Below, in pieces: positions 24,378-32,945 of a stretch of DNA of 38,467 nucleotides. Location: the NCBI RefSeq assembly GCF_023502205.1, contig NZ_JAMFLG010000042.1:1-38467 (forward strand). The letters are read 5' to 3'. The position numbers and the translations under genes are program-made. This stretch comes from Aquiflexum sp. TKW24L. GTDB taxonomy: Bacteria; Bacteroidota; Bacteroidia; Cytophagales; Cyclobacteriaceae. Every line of letters starts with the position of its first letter. Position 1 is the first letter of the stretch. The notes beneath the pieces are model-generated. The model was not told the origin of the DNA. It ran no database searches and saw only the letters and a program-made list of their open reading frames with translations.

Positions 24378-25481
24378 ATGATTCCATTTTTAGATCTACA
24401 AAAAATAAATATCCGGCATGAGCAGGCTTTTAAAAATGAGTTGGACGAGCTTTTAAAAAAAGGATGGTTTATCCTCGGAGAAAAGCTAACAGAATTTGAA
24501 AGGCTATTTGCCCGATACTGTGGCGTAAAACATTGTATTGGGGTGGCCAATGGACTTGATGCTTTGATTCTAATATTGGAAGCCTACAAAGAGCTGGGTG
24601 TGATGAAGATAGGAGACGAAGTGATTGTACCGGCCAATACCTACATTGCCAGCATCCTTGCCATTTCTAAAGCAGGATTGAAACCGGTTTTAGTTGAGCC
24701 GCGACTGGATGATTATTTGATTGATAGCTCTAAGATTGAAGAAAGGATTACTGATAGGACAGTTGCTATTTTGCCTGTTCACCTTTATGGTCAGGTATGC
24801 GACATGACTGCCATCAATACAATAGCACTAAAACATAATTTAAAAGTGATAGAAGACTCGGCTCAATCTCATGGAGCTTATTATCAAGGAAAGCGTTGTG
24901 GTAATTTGGGTGATGCCAGTGGGTTTAGTTTTTATCCGGGAAAGAATTTAGGTGCATTGGGTGACGGTGGGGCCATTACAACAAATGATGATGAACTCGC
25001 CGAAGTTTTAATAGCTTATCGTAACTATGGCTCACAAGAAAAATACAAATGCAAGTTTAAAGGGATTAATTCAAGATTGGATGAACTGCAGGCTGCTTTT
25101 TTAACGATCAAGCTTAAGTATTTGGATGAGGATAATGAAAAGCGAAGAAGCATTGCAGAGATTTATACAAAATCCATAACCAATCCAACGATTAATTTGC
25201 CATTAATTCATAATGTAAATGGACATGCGTGGCATCTATTTGTTATAAGATCTCAAAGGAGGGATGAGTTGCAGAAATTTTTATTTAAAGAGGGAGTTCA
25301 AACCGTGATCCATTATCCAATTCCTCCTCATTTGCAAGGTGCATATAATGATTTTGGCTATAAAAAAGGTTATTTCCCTATTACTGAGGAAATATCGGAT
25401 ACGTGTTTAAGCTTACCCATTTGGCCTGAAATACCAGAAGATGATTTGATGTATGTCAAAGAGGCTATTAATTTATTTTAA
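24378..25481 (+). CDS. DegT/DnrJ/EryC1 sugar aminotransferase
   Basis: The 367-residue PLP enzyme has the catalytic Lys189 in [15 protein letters not shown] (184-198). The ring-binding Asp160 lies in [11 protein letters not shown] (158-168, with Gln163), and the substrate-binding [13 protein letters not shown] is at 84-96. The C-terminal AWHLFVIR and [11 protein letters not shown] are family marks. It resembles FdtB/QdtB, which place an amino group at C3 of a dTDP-3-keto-6-deoxy-hexose using glutamate. That fits the ketoisomerase gene at 20615. It lies three bases after the propeller gene and ends the six-gene sugar block. After it a 42-base gap leads to GT2 enzymes. Confidence 0.94.
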   Translation: MIPFLDLQKINIRHEQAFKNELDELLKKGWFILGEKLTEFERLFARYCGVKHCIGVANGLDALILILEAYKELGVMKIGDEVIVPANTYIASILAISKAGLKPVLVEPRLDDYLIDSSKIEERITDRTVAILPVHLYGQVCDMTAINTIALKHNLKVIEDSAQSHGAYYQGKRCGNLGDASGFSFYPGKNLGALGDGGAITTNDDELAEVLIAYRNYGSQEKYKCKFKGINSRLDELQAAFLTIKLKYLDEDNEKRRSIAEIYTKSITNPTINLPLIHNVNGHAWHLFVIRSQRRDELQKFLFKEGVQTVIHYPIPPHLQGAYNDFGYKKGYFPITEEISDTCLSLPIWPEIPEDDLMYVKEAINLF

Positions 25482-25523
25482 TAGAAGTTGAGGTTAAATT
25501 AATTTAATTTTCTTAAGATAACG

Positions 25524-26483
25524 ATGTCATTGCCTTTGCTAACAATTGGAACGCTCTCTTACAATACTGGTCATTACGTTATTGAAGCTTTGGATTGTGT
25601 TAAGCAGCAAGGATATCCTAATATTCAGCATATCATTATTGACGACTGTTCGCAAGATGATTCAGTTCAAGTTATAGAAGAGTGGCTTTTGGTTAATAAT
25701 TACTCCTGCACGTTTATAAAACACATAGTAAATAAAGGCGTTCAATTTGGATTGCAAGAGATTTTTAACTTGGCTCAAGGTAAATACCTTGTTATGATTT
25801 CTGATGATCTTTGGTTAGATGCTACACTGATAAAGCGTGTCAATATGTTTGAAGACCTGGATGAATCTTATGCTTTAATCTATGGTGATACAAAAATGAT
25901 TGACAAAGATCGGAAAGTATTAAAAGATTCTATGTTTGAAAATTATAGAGGCAAGGATTTTATACCTCCGTCAGGAAATATATTTAAGGAAGTTGTCAGA
26001 GATTTTTATTTTTTTATTCAGGCCTCAATGATAAGTTTAGCGCATTTTAGGAAATTAAATTATGAATTTAACACTGAAATAATTTCCGAAGATTGGGATT
26101 GGCAATTAGGATTATCACGGAATTTTAATATTCTGGGTGTTCGAGAAGTCTATGGCTGGTATAGGTATCACGAAGCTTCCATAGGAAGAACAACTTGGAC
26201 GGAGGCCAGAATATTTAAAGTGTGGAAGTCTCAAGCTAAAATGTTGCTACAGTATTATAATCATCCCAAAAACACAAAGGAAGATAAAGATCTCATCTTT
26301 CAACGAGTTTGGAAATATTATAAATTATTAACAAGTCGATCTGATTTCTCCATTAAAGATAAAAAGGAATTTCTAAAGAATATGTATGGGATAACACATC
26401 GCTTTGAGTTATATATACTAAGGATGAGTCTTATGTTCCCCTCATTTGAACGATATCTCTTGTGGGTATTGAGGTTTAAATAA
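25524..26483 (+). CDS. GT2 family glycosyltransferase (3)
   Basis: The 319-residue GT-A enzyme has IIIDDCSQDDS (37-47) for nucleotide binding and MISDDLWLD (91-99) for metal. EDWDWQLG (about 193-200) and the following RYHEASIG are the usual catalytic and acceptor elements. It stands first after the amino-sugar block and so may transfer that sugar, but nothing in the sequence shows it. The C-terminal region is basic and helical, with one weak hydrophobic stretch, as in enzymes lying on the membrane. The DNA is AT-rich, as are the following genes. Confidence 0.91.
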   Translation: MSLPLLTIGTLSYNTGHYVIEALDCVKQQGYPNIQHIIIDDCSQDDSVQVIEEWLLVNNYSCTFIKHIVNKGVQFGLQEIFNLAQGKYLVMISDDLWLDATLIKRVNMFEDLDESYALIYGDTKMIDKDRKVLKDSMFENYRGKDFIPPSGNIFKEVVRDFYFFIQASMISLAHFRKLNYEFNTEIISEDWDWQLGLSRNFNILGVREVYGWYRYHEASIGRTTWTEARIFKVWKSQAKMLLQYYNHPKNTKEDKDLIFQRVWKYYKLLTSRSDFSIKDKKEFLKNMYGITHRFELYILRMSLMFPSFERYLLWVLRFK

Positions 26484-26508
26484 AAATTGATTTCTTAAAT
26501 CTTGCTAT

Positions 26509-27264
26509 ATGATGATAAAAAATGGTCTATTCTATATATTTAATCGTCTTGGCTATAAGGTGACTAAGATTAATAAAAACTCGAATAAGGATTTTAGAAG
26601 AAACGCTATTCTTAAAGAGGCTGAACGTTTTCGTTGGCTTTTGCCCTATAATTTTAATAGTATAATTGATATCGGTGCAAACGAAGGCCAATTTACTGAA
26701 AAAATATTAACTCTATTTCCAAACACTGATGTTCATTGCTTTGAACCTATTTCAAGTGTGTTTAATCTGCTGAAGAAAAATTTGTCGTACATACCAAAAG
26801 TAAAGTTTTATAATTACGGATTGGGTGATATTGAAAAAGTAGTGAACATCTTTGTAAATGAATACTCCCCTTCTTCATCTTTATTGCCGATGTCGGACTT
26901 GCATAAAACCAATTTTGAATATGCAGTCCAAACCATACCAGATAAAATTGAGGTACGCACTCTTGATAGCTTTTTTCCATTAAGTATACCGAAACCTTTA
27001 CTGATAAAAATTGATGTACAAGGTTATGAGATGTTTGTTTTAATGGGAGGTAAAAATGTTCTATCACAGGCAGATGTTATCATTATCGAAACCAGCTTCT
27101 ATCCATTATATGAGGGGCAGCCCTTGTTTCATGATATCTACCAACATCTTTTGAACTTGGGTTTTGCATATTTCGGGAATGTTGAACAATTAATTTCATC
27201 AAAGGATAATTCAATACTACAAGCAGATGCTGTCTTTTTAAAATCTTCGTCACCTAAAACCTAA
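26509..27264 (+). CDS. FkbM family methyltransferase (3)
   Basis: The 251-residue protein has SIIDIGANEGQFT (51-63), HCFEPISS and LLIKIDVQGYEMFVLMGG, the three FkbM landmarks. VRTLDSFF before the last of these is also typical. The final A of the TAA stop is the A of the next ATG, so translation is coupled with the following GT2. ATG codons at 26509 and 26512 are both possible starts. The sugar methylated is unknown; its position suggests it acts on the residue added by a flanking GT2. Confidence 0.9.
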   Translation: MMIKNGLFYIFNRLGYKVTKINKNSNKDFRRNAILKEAERFRWLLPYNFNSIIDIGANEGQFTEKILTLFPNTDVHCFEPISSVFNLLKKNLSYIPKVKFYNYGLGDIEKVVNIFVNEYSPSSSLLPMSDLHKTNFEYAVQTIPDKIEVRTLDSFFPLSIPKPLLIKIDVQGYEMFVLMGGKNVLSQADVIIIETSFYPLYEGQPLFHDIYQHLLNLGFAYFGNVEQLISSKDNSILQADAVFLKSSSPKT

Positions 27265-28058
27265 TGAGTGATATTTTATTTTCAATTATACTTCCAACCT
27301 ACAACTCCGCAAGCACACTTTCTCAAGCGTTAGAAAGCATACTTGATCAAGACTATAAAAATTACGAAGTATTGGTTATGGATGGCAATTCGGAAGATAA
27401 TACCGTTCAGATTGCAAAGGATTACAATGATCCACGTATCAAAATCATTAGCGAATACGACGACGGTATTTACGATGCCATGAATAAGGGTGTGGATTTG
27501 GCAAAAGGAGAGTGGTTATATTTTTTGGGTAGTGACGACTGGTTGTACTCAAATGATATTCTCAATAAGATAAAATTAGCAATTCGTGCAGAAATGGATG
27601 TTGTGTATGGAAACGTTTACAGTACTGGTTTCAATGGGATTTATGATGGCTTGTTTGATGAGGATAAAATTTTTTACCATAACATCTGTCATCAATCGAT
27701 TTTCATAAAAAAATCACTTTTCCAACGGATCGGTAAATTTAATATTCGCTATAAGTCATACGCAGACTGGGATCATAATATGCGTTGGATGTTATCAAAA
27801 GACATTCATCATTTTTTTATTGACGAAGTAATTGCCAACTTTTCTCCTGGAGGCTTTAGTTCCGTATTCACCGACGTGACTTTTGAGAGAGACAAAATGT
27901 TGAACTATCTTCTTTATTCTAAAAAAAAGTTTCAGATTAGGAAAAAACTCTCTCTGATAAAGCGAGAGTTAATCAATCAATTAAAGTTTCGAAATACCAT
28001 GCAGATTATCCGGCTATTATATTATATTCCCAACATTCTACTGACACCCAACAAATAA
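27264..28058 (+). CDS. GT2 family glycosyltransferase (4), WcaE-like
   Basis: The 264-residue protein has VMDGNSEDNT (38-47) instead of the usual DDGS, and SEYDDGIYDAMNKG (63-76), a signature shared with colanic acid WcaE and related enzymes. GSDDW (89-93) is the metal motif. The later YKSYADWDHNMRWM matches the catalytic acid region. Members of this subgroup often add fucose, galactose or glucose-type residues, so it could be a third user of GDP-fucose, though I cannot show it. Its first base overlaps the preceding stop. The C terminus is basic and amphipathic. Confidence 0.92.
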   Translation: MSDILFSIILPTYNSASTLSQALESILDQDYKNYEVLVMDGNSEDNTVQIAKDYNDPRIKIISEYDDGIYDAMNKGVDLAKGEWLYFLGSDDWLYSNDILNKIKLAIRAEMDVVYGNVYSTGFNGIYDGLFDEDKIFYHNICHQSIFIKKSLFQRIGKFNIRYKSYADWDHNMRWMLSKDIHHFFIDEVIANFSPGGFSSVFTDVTFERDKMLNYLLYSKKKFQIRKKLSLIKRELINQLKFRNTMQIIRLLYYIPNILLTPNK

Positions 28059-28094
28059 TTAGTTATTTACTATCAACTACATTATTTATAAAAA

Positions 28095-29015
28095 ATGCTG
28101 AGTATCTCCATAATTGTTCCCTGCTACAATCATGCACAATTCGTTCGGCATCGAATTGATTCCATTCTAAACCAAACATATATAAATTTTGAAATAATCT
28201 TGTTGGATGATTGTTCCACTGATGAGAGCTGGGAAATTTTAAAACAATTTAAAACTCATCCAAAAGTAAGTCATTGTATTAGAAATAATATTAATTCAGG
28301 AAGTCCATTTAGTCAGTGGCAAAAAGGAATTGAATTGGCAAAAGGAGAAATTATCTGGATAGCTGAAAGTGACGATTTAGCGGAAGAAAATTTTTTGGAA
28401 GTATTAATGTCTGGTTTTGACAATGGAGTAGTATTAAGTTTCTGTGGATCTCTTTATATTGATAATAAGGATACTCCTTTAGGTGTTTTTAATCAAATAT
28501 CTGTCTTCGAAGAAAAATTTAAATCTTATTTTGAAATAATTGCAGAAAGTTTTATTTCCCATTATTTAAGTATTAGTACGGTCATACCTAACGCAAGTGC
28601 CGTTATTTTTAGAAAACCACCTAGCTTTCCTGAAATAATTAAAGATATGAAATTTGCAGGTGACTGGTATTTTTGGATTTATTTACTTTCTCAAGGTGGT
28701 GTAATTAAATATTATAATGAACCGTTAAATAAGTTTAGGTTTCATGAACAAACTACAAGAGCATTTAAGTCTTTTGATAAAGAATCCCAAAGGCTAAGAG
28801 AGGCTCTTCAATGTATAAATTTTGCAAGAAAAATTGATGGGAAAAGGGAAATAGGTTTCAAGGATCGAAAGGTTTATAATCATCTAGTAGAATATGTGTT
28901 TTTAATGCATAGAATTGGTGGCAGGAGGAGATTAAGATATTTTTTTCCTAAATTACCCTTTTATTTTTATCCTAAATATTATTCACTATTAATTACAAAA
29001 TTACTTTTCACATGA
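28095..29015 (+). CDS. GT2 family glycosyltransferase (5)
   Basis: The 306-residue GT-A enzyme has MLSISIIVPCYNHAQF at its start, LLDDCSTDESW (36-46) and IAESDDLAEENF (89-100). A tryptophan-rich AGDWYFWIYLL lies near residues 194-204, where the acceptor site normally is, followed by FRFHEQTTR. The DNA is among the most AT-rich in the locus. A 36-base gap separates it from the previous gene, and 71 bases follow, so it may be a separate insert. Specificity unknown. Confidence 0.91.
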   Translation: MLSISIIVPCYNHAQFVRHRIDSILNQTYINFEIILLDDCSTDESWEILKQFKTHPKVSHCIRNNINSGSPFSQWQKGIELAKGEIIWIAESDDLAEENFLEVLMSGFDNGVVLSFCGSLYIDNKDTPLGVFNQISVFEEKFKSYFEIIAESFISHYLSISTVIPNASAVIFRKPPSFPEIIKDMKFAGDWYFWIYLLSQGGVIKYYNEPLNKFRFHEQTTRAFKSFDKESQRLREALQCINFARKIDGKREIGFKDRKVYNHLVEYVFLMHRIGGRRRLRYFFPKLPFYFYPKYYSLLITKLLFT

Positions 29016-29086
29016 TTAATATTTAAAATAAGGGTTAAAAACAATTACTTAAATTAGATTGATAGAACTTTAGACTTATTTTTATT

Positions 29087-30076
29087 TTGGTAGATTTCTC
29101 TATTATCGTATTCACTTACAATCCTAATATTGTTATTATCCGAAAAGTGTTGGATGCTGTGCATAAGCTTCAAATACCTGAAGACTGTAAAGTGGAGTAT
29201 ATCATCTCTGATAACAATAGTAAAAATGGATGGAAAGATATAGTCATCGATGAGTATGCAGCACTTTTGCCTTCACTCCAAGTATTGAACACAGAAAAAA
29301 AGGGAAAAGTACAGTCTATATTAAATGGATATGCTTTATGTAAAGGGAATTACATAGTATCTATCGATGACGACAATGTAATCCAATCTGATTATTTGCT
29401 GCGGCTTCATGAACTTATCAAATTATATCCCCAAGTGTGGGTTTGGGGTCCCGGCACTATTCAAGTTAAATTTGTATCTGATGTACCTTATTGGGTTTCT
29501 TCTCAAAGATGGCTTTTTCAAGAGAAGGCACATACGGAAGTTGAATTCGGAAATGTCCAATATTGGACTTCCTATTATCCTTCGGGAACAGGGTTTATAT
29601 TAAAAAATGAAGTAGCAAAGTTATACCTTGAAAAGGTAAAATCAGGTGTTATGACTTCCACCCACCGAAGTGGAGAATCGTTGGCTTCAGGGGAGGATAG
29701 TCAGATTGTTTATTGTGCGCTTTTGATGGGATATTCAGCTGGAGTTGCTCCTCAATTAGTTTTAAATCATTGGACTGAAAATGAAAAAGCCAATATTCAA
29801 TACTGCCGAAAGTTAGTGTTTGGCGTATTCTCCTGCTGGAAATTTCACATCCAAGTTTTTAAGGATTGTATAGTGCATATTCCTTATGATGGCTATCGCA
29901 AAACCAATCTTTTTTTGATCCGAGAACTTTTAAAAAGAAGACTTAATCTGAGGCATCCTTACTTTCAATTGAAGTTGGCCAGAAAAATGGCAGATGCTTA
30001 TTCTTACTATGAATGTCATGATCTAAAATTGCCCTATTTATATAAAAAATTAATTCAGTGGTATCATTTAAAATAA
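29087..30076 (+). CDS. GT2 family glycosyltransferase (6)
   Basis: The 329-residue enzyme has FSIIVFTYNPN, IISDNNSKNGW (39-49) and VSIDDDNVIQ (91-100). GEDSQIVYCALLMGY (about 204-218) holds the catalytic acid. The layout matches the GT2 at 15303, with DNNS and DDDN in place of the common DDGS and DADD, so the two are a related pair. The start is TTG, coding MVDFS; no ATG fits upstream and the homologous N terminus begins here. It ends 11 bases before the fucosyltransferase gene. Confidence 0.91.
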   Translation: MVDFSIIVFTYNPNIVIIRKVLDAVHKLQIPEDCKVEYIISDNNSKNGWKDIVIDEYAALLPSLQVLNTEKKGKVQSILNGYALCKGNYIVSIDDDNVIQSDYLLRLHELIKLYPQVWVWGPGTIQVKFVSDVPYWVSSQRWLFQEKAHTEVEFGNVQYWTSYYPSGTGFILKNEVAKLYLEKVKSGVMTSTHRSGESLASGEDSQIVYCALLMGYSAGVAPQLVLNHWTENEKANIQYCRKLVFGVFSCWKFHIQVFKDCIVHIPYDGYRKTNLFLIRELLKRRLNLRHPYFQLKLARKMADAYSYYECHDLKLPYLYKKLIQWYHLK

Positions 30077-30087
30077 ACTGCTCTTAG

Positions 30088-30957
30088 ATGATCATCATAA
30101 AATTTTTGGGAGGACTTGGCAACCAGATTTTCCAGTATGTACATGGGAGAAAATTGGCGGCCGAAAAGGGTACCTTTCTCGGGTCAGATATTCATACCTA
30201 TAGTGTTTTTAGAGAGCGGGATTTTATTTTAGATAAATTCCAGATTGAGATTAAACACCTACCCAAGAAGCTGATCAATTTTTTGTCCAAACCTTATTTA
30301 AAAAAACTAGACCAAGTTTCGCCTATCAAACTCCATCATCATTATATAGAAGAACCAAACAATGAATGGCTAGATATTCCTCCAACAAAGAATTTGTACC
30401 TCAGGGGCTACTGGACTTGGAATGGGTATTTTGATGACTTTGTAGATAAAGTGGCCCAGGAGTTAGAATTGAAGCCGAAGTTCACCAGTAAGGCATATCT
30501 AAAAGAGAAAAGTCAAGTCAAGGCGGTGAATTCAGTTGGCATTCATATCAGAAGAGGGGACTACGCCAGCAATACCCAATACAATCATTACTTTGGCCTG
30601 ACACCGGTCAGCTATTATGAATCTGCGATCAAGCTTATCTATTCAAAGGTAGATAAGCCTGTTTTCTATGTGTTTTCAGATGATCAGGAATGGGTTAAAG
30701 CAAATATGCCGTTTTTAGAAAATGCGGTCTTTGCAGGGGAATTGTGTGGACATCAAGACTATCTGGAATTTGACCTATTGAAATCCTGCAAGCATCAGGT
30801 GATTGCCAATAGCACCTTCAGTTGGTGGGCTTCCAGATTAAATCCCAATCCAAATAAGATCATTATCCAACCAAAAAGGTGGTACAATGACGAAGTAGCC
30901 CAAAAAATATATGAAGACAAAAAGGCCTTTTACCAACCACAATCGATCATTATTTAG
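30088..30957 (+). CDS. Alpha-1,2-fucosyltransferase, GT11
   Basis: The 289-residue GT-B enzyme has the three GT11 landmarks: FLGGLGNQIFQY (6-17), VGIHIRRGDYA (150-160; Arg155, Arg156, Asp158) and ANSTFSWWASRLNPN near residue 250. It moves fucose from GDP-L-fucose onto a galactose or similar residue in alpha-1,2 linkage. The donor is made by fcl and gmd at the start of the locus, so this gene ties the two ends of the locus together. The stop is directly followed by the next ATG. Compare the NodZ-type enzyme at 12153, which shares only the loop and HIRR motif. Confidence 0.95.
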   Translation: MIIIKFLGGLGNQIFQYVHGRKLAAEKGTFLGSDIHTYSVFRERDFILDKFQIEIKHLPKKLINFLSKPYLKKLDQVSPIKLHHHYIEEPNNEWLDIPPTKNLYLRGYWTWNGYFDDFVDKVAQELELKPKFTSKAYLKEKSQVKAVNSVGIHIRRGDYASNTQYNHYFGLTPVSYYESAIKLIYSKVDKPVFYVFSDDQEWVKANMPFLENAVFAGELCGHQDYLEFDLLKSCKHQVIANSTFSWWASRLNPNPNKIIIQPKRWYNDEVAQKIYEDKKAFYQPQSIII

Positions 30958-31800
30958 ATGAAAATACTCAATCAAGTCATCAAGTATGCGCTCAGTCAGC
31001 ATCAAGGAAAACAAAAATACCAGCCTACTTTTCAGTACCTCTATCGCATGGGTTTATCAGGGATGAACATAGGTGGTGGATGGGACATAGACGAGAGTGG
31101 TGAGCTAGCGGCACTTGAGCAGGTGAGGTCTTTATTTTCACATAAAAGTGATCTGGTTTTGTTTGATGTCGGAGCGAATAAAGGAGATTATTCAGCCTTG
31201 CTCAAAGAGCTGTTTCAAGAGAATGCTATCATCCATGCCTTTGAACCTTCTAAGCATACATTTGAGATGTTGCAGGAGAAGGTTGGAAAACAGGCTAAAG
31301 TTTTTCTTCATCAAAAGGCCCTGGGTGAATCAGCTGCTCAACTGACACTTTTCTACCCGGAAAAAGGAGCGGGGTTGGCTTCCTTGTATGATAGAAAATT
31401 AGACCACTTTGGGATAGAAACCAAAGAAGCAGAGCTAGTAGAGGTAATGTCCCTAAATGGCTTTTGTCAGGAAAACGGCATATCAGAAATTGATTTTTTG
31501 AAACTCGATGTGGAAGGACATGAACTCGCTGTGCTGAAAGGAGCTAAGCAAATGCTTGAAGCCGGAAAGATCCATGTGATCCAATTTGAATTTGGGGGCT
31601 GTAATATCGACTCGAGGACATTTTTTCAGGATTTTTATTATCTGCTTTCACCTTCCTATCACATTTACAGAATTGTCAAGGACGGATTGTTTCCGATTCA
31701 GGAATATTCAGAGGATTTGGAAGTATTTAAGACCACCAATTACCTCTGCATTTCAAAGGCGATAGATGCTGACAAAAAAAGAACTATACTACCTAAATAG
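30958..31800 (+). CDS. FkbM family methyltransferase (4)
   Basis: The 280-residue protein has VLFDVGANKGDYSALL (67-82), HAFEPSKHTF and FLKLDVEGHELAVLKGA. It fits the FkbM family fully. With no spacer after the fucosyltransferase gene and three bases before the next GT4, it is likely translated with both. Methylation of the fucose added by the GT11 (2-O-methylfucose type caps are known in other bacteria) is an attractive but unproven idea. Codon use and GC content match its GT neighbours at 30088-32943. Confidence 0.91.
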   Translation: MKILNQVIKYALSQHQGKQKYQPTFQYLYRMGLSGMNIGGGWDIDESGELAALEQVRSLFSHKSDLVLFDVGANKGDYSALLKELFQENAIIHAFEPSKHTFEMLQEKVGKQAKVFLHQKALGESAAQLTLFYPEKGAGLASLYDRKLDHFGIETKEAELVEVMSLNGFCQENGISEIDFLKLDVEGHELAVLKGAKQMLEAGKIHVIQFEFGGCNIDSRTFFQDFYYLLSPSYHIYRIVKDGLFPIQEYSEDLEVFKTTNYLCISKAIDADKKRTILPK

Positions 31801-31803
31801 ACG

Positions 31804-32943
31804 ATGAAAATCTTTAGAATAGTCACCGAGTTGGATTTTGGTGGGGTAGAAAAACACATGGAGTTGACAGCCGATGGCATGTTGGCTTATCCTGATTATC
31901 AAATGATTTTTTTGGCTTTGGGCAAGGGGGGACAGACCAGCAAGCTATTGTCCGCAATGGGATATCAGGTGATGGTTTTGAATGAGAATCCCCAAATCCC
32001 AAACATTAAACTGATCCGGAAACTAATCCGGATTTTCAAAGAAGAAAAACCTGATGTGGTGCATTGTTCCAATGGAGAAGGGAATTTCCATGGAATTTGG
32101 GCTGCTTGGTGGGCAGGGGCCCCACTGAGGATAGGAGAGGAGGTGGGTTTTCCCAATCACCATTCTTATTGGAAGCAGATTTTCCGGTTGACCTATACCA
32201 AAGCCAACAAAATCATCGCCATCTCCAAAGCGGTCAAAAATGTATTGATGGAATTGGGAGAAGCTTCGGATCAAAAAATTGAAGTGATTTACTACCCCAT
32301 GGGCAAGCCTAAATTAGAATTGCCTAGAGAGGAAAAGGAGAAAATAGATGCATTGATCAAGCAATTGAAGGGAGGGGCGCATGATCCATTTATTTTTATC
32401 ACTACCTGCAGGTTGGTGGGGATCAAAAATCTGGATGGATTGATTACGGCTTTGTCAAAGCTGCAGACAAGGGTAATGGATAAAGAAGTGCAGGTTTGGA
32501 TTATAGGAGAGGGACCTGAAAAAGAAAGTTTAACAGCCCTTGCACACAAGATGGGTGTAGAAGCTCAGGTAAAATTTTTAGGATTTCATGCCAATGTAAA
32601 TCGTTTTTTGTTGGCAGCGGACGCTTTTATCTTGCCCTCATTTTCGGAAGGATTTTCATTGTCCTTGGCAGAAGCCATGCAATTGGGTTTGCCAAGTGTA
32701 GCTACTAAAATCGGTGGGCCTAGTGAGATCATCAAATCCCATACAGGACTTTTACTGGATCCTAACGATCATGAGGATATGGTGGCCCAGATGAAATCCA
32801 TGGTAGAGATGGATGCTGAAGAAAGAAAGCAAATGGGGATGAGGGGAATGGAAGATGTCAAAAGCAGGTTTTCTGTTGAAATCTACACCAAGGAATTGAC
32901 ACGGTTTTATGACAGGTTATTGGCCGAAACCAAGAAAAATTAG
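31804..32943 (+). CDS. GT4 family glycosyltransferase
   Basis: The 379-residue GT-B enzyme begins MKIFRIVTELDFGGVEKHME, the typical GT4 opening. CRLVGIKNLDGLI starts the donor domain, and the E-x7-E motif is Glu282 and Glu290 (EGFSLSLAEAMQLG). SVATKIGGPSEII and LLLDPND follow as usual. Retaining chemistry is expected. It is packed three bases from the FkbM gene and two from the next GT-B gene. Donor unknown. Confidence 0.94.
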   Translation: MKIFRIVTELDFGGVEKHMELTADGMLAYPDYQMIFLALGKGGQTSKLLSAMGYQVMVLNENPQIPNIKLIRKLIRIFKEEKPDVVHCSNGEGNFHGIWAAWWAGAPLRIGEEVGFPNHHSYWKQIFRLTYTKANKIIAISKAVKNVLMELGEASDQKIEVIYYPMGKPKLELPREEKEKIDALIKQLKGGAHDPFIFITTCRLVGIKNLDGLITALSKLQTRVMDKEVQVWIIGEGPEKESLTALAHKMGVEAQVKFLGFHANVNRFLLAADAFILPSFSEGFSLSLAEAMQLGLPSVATKIGGPSEIIKSHTGLLLDPNDHEDMVAQMKSMVEMDAEERKQMGMRGMEDVKSRFSVEIYTKELTRFYDRLLAETKKN

Positions 32944-32945
32944 AA

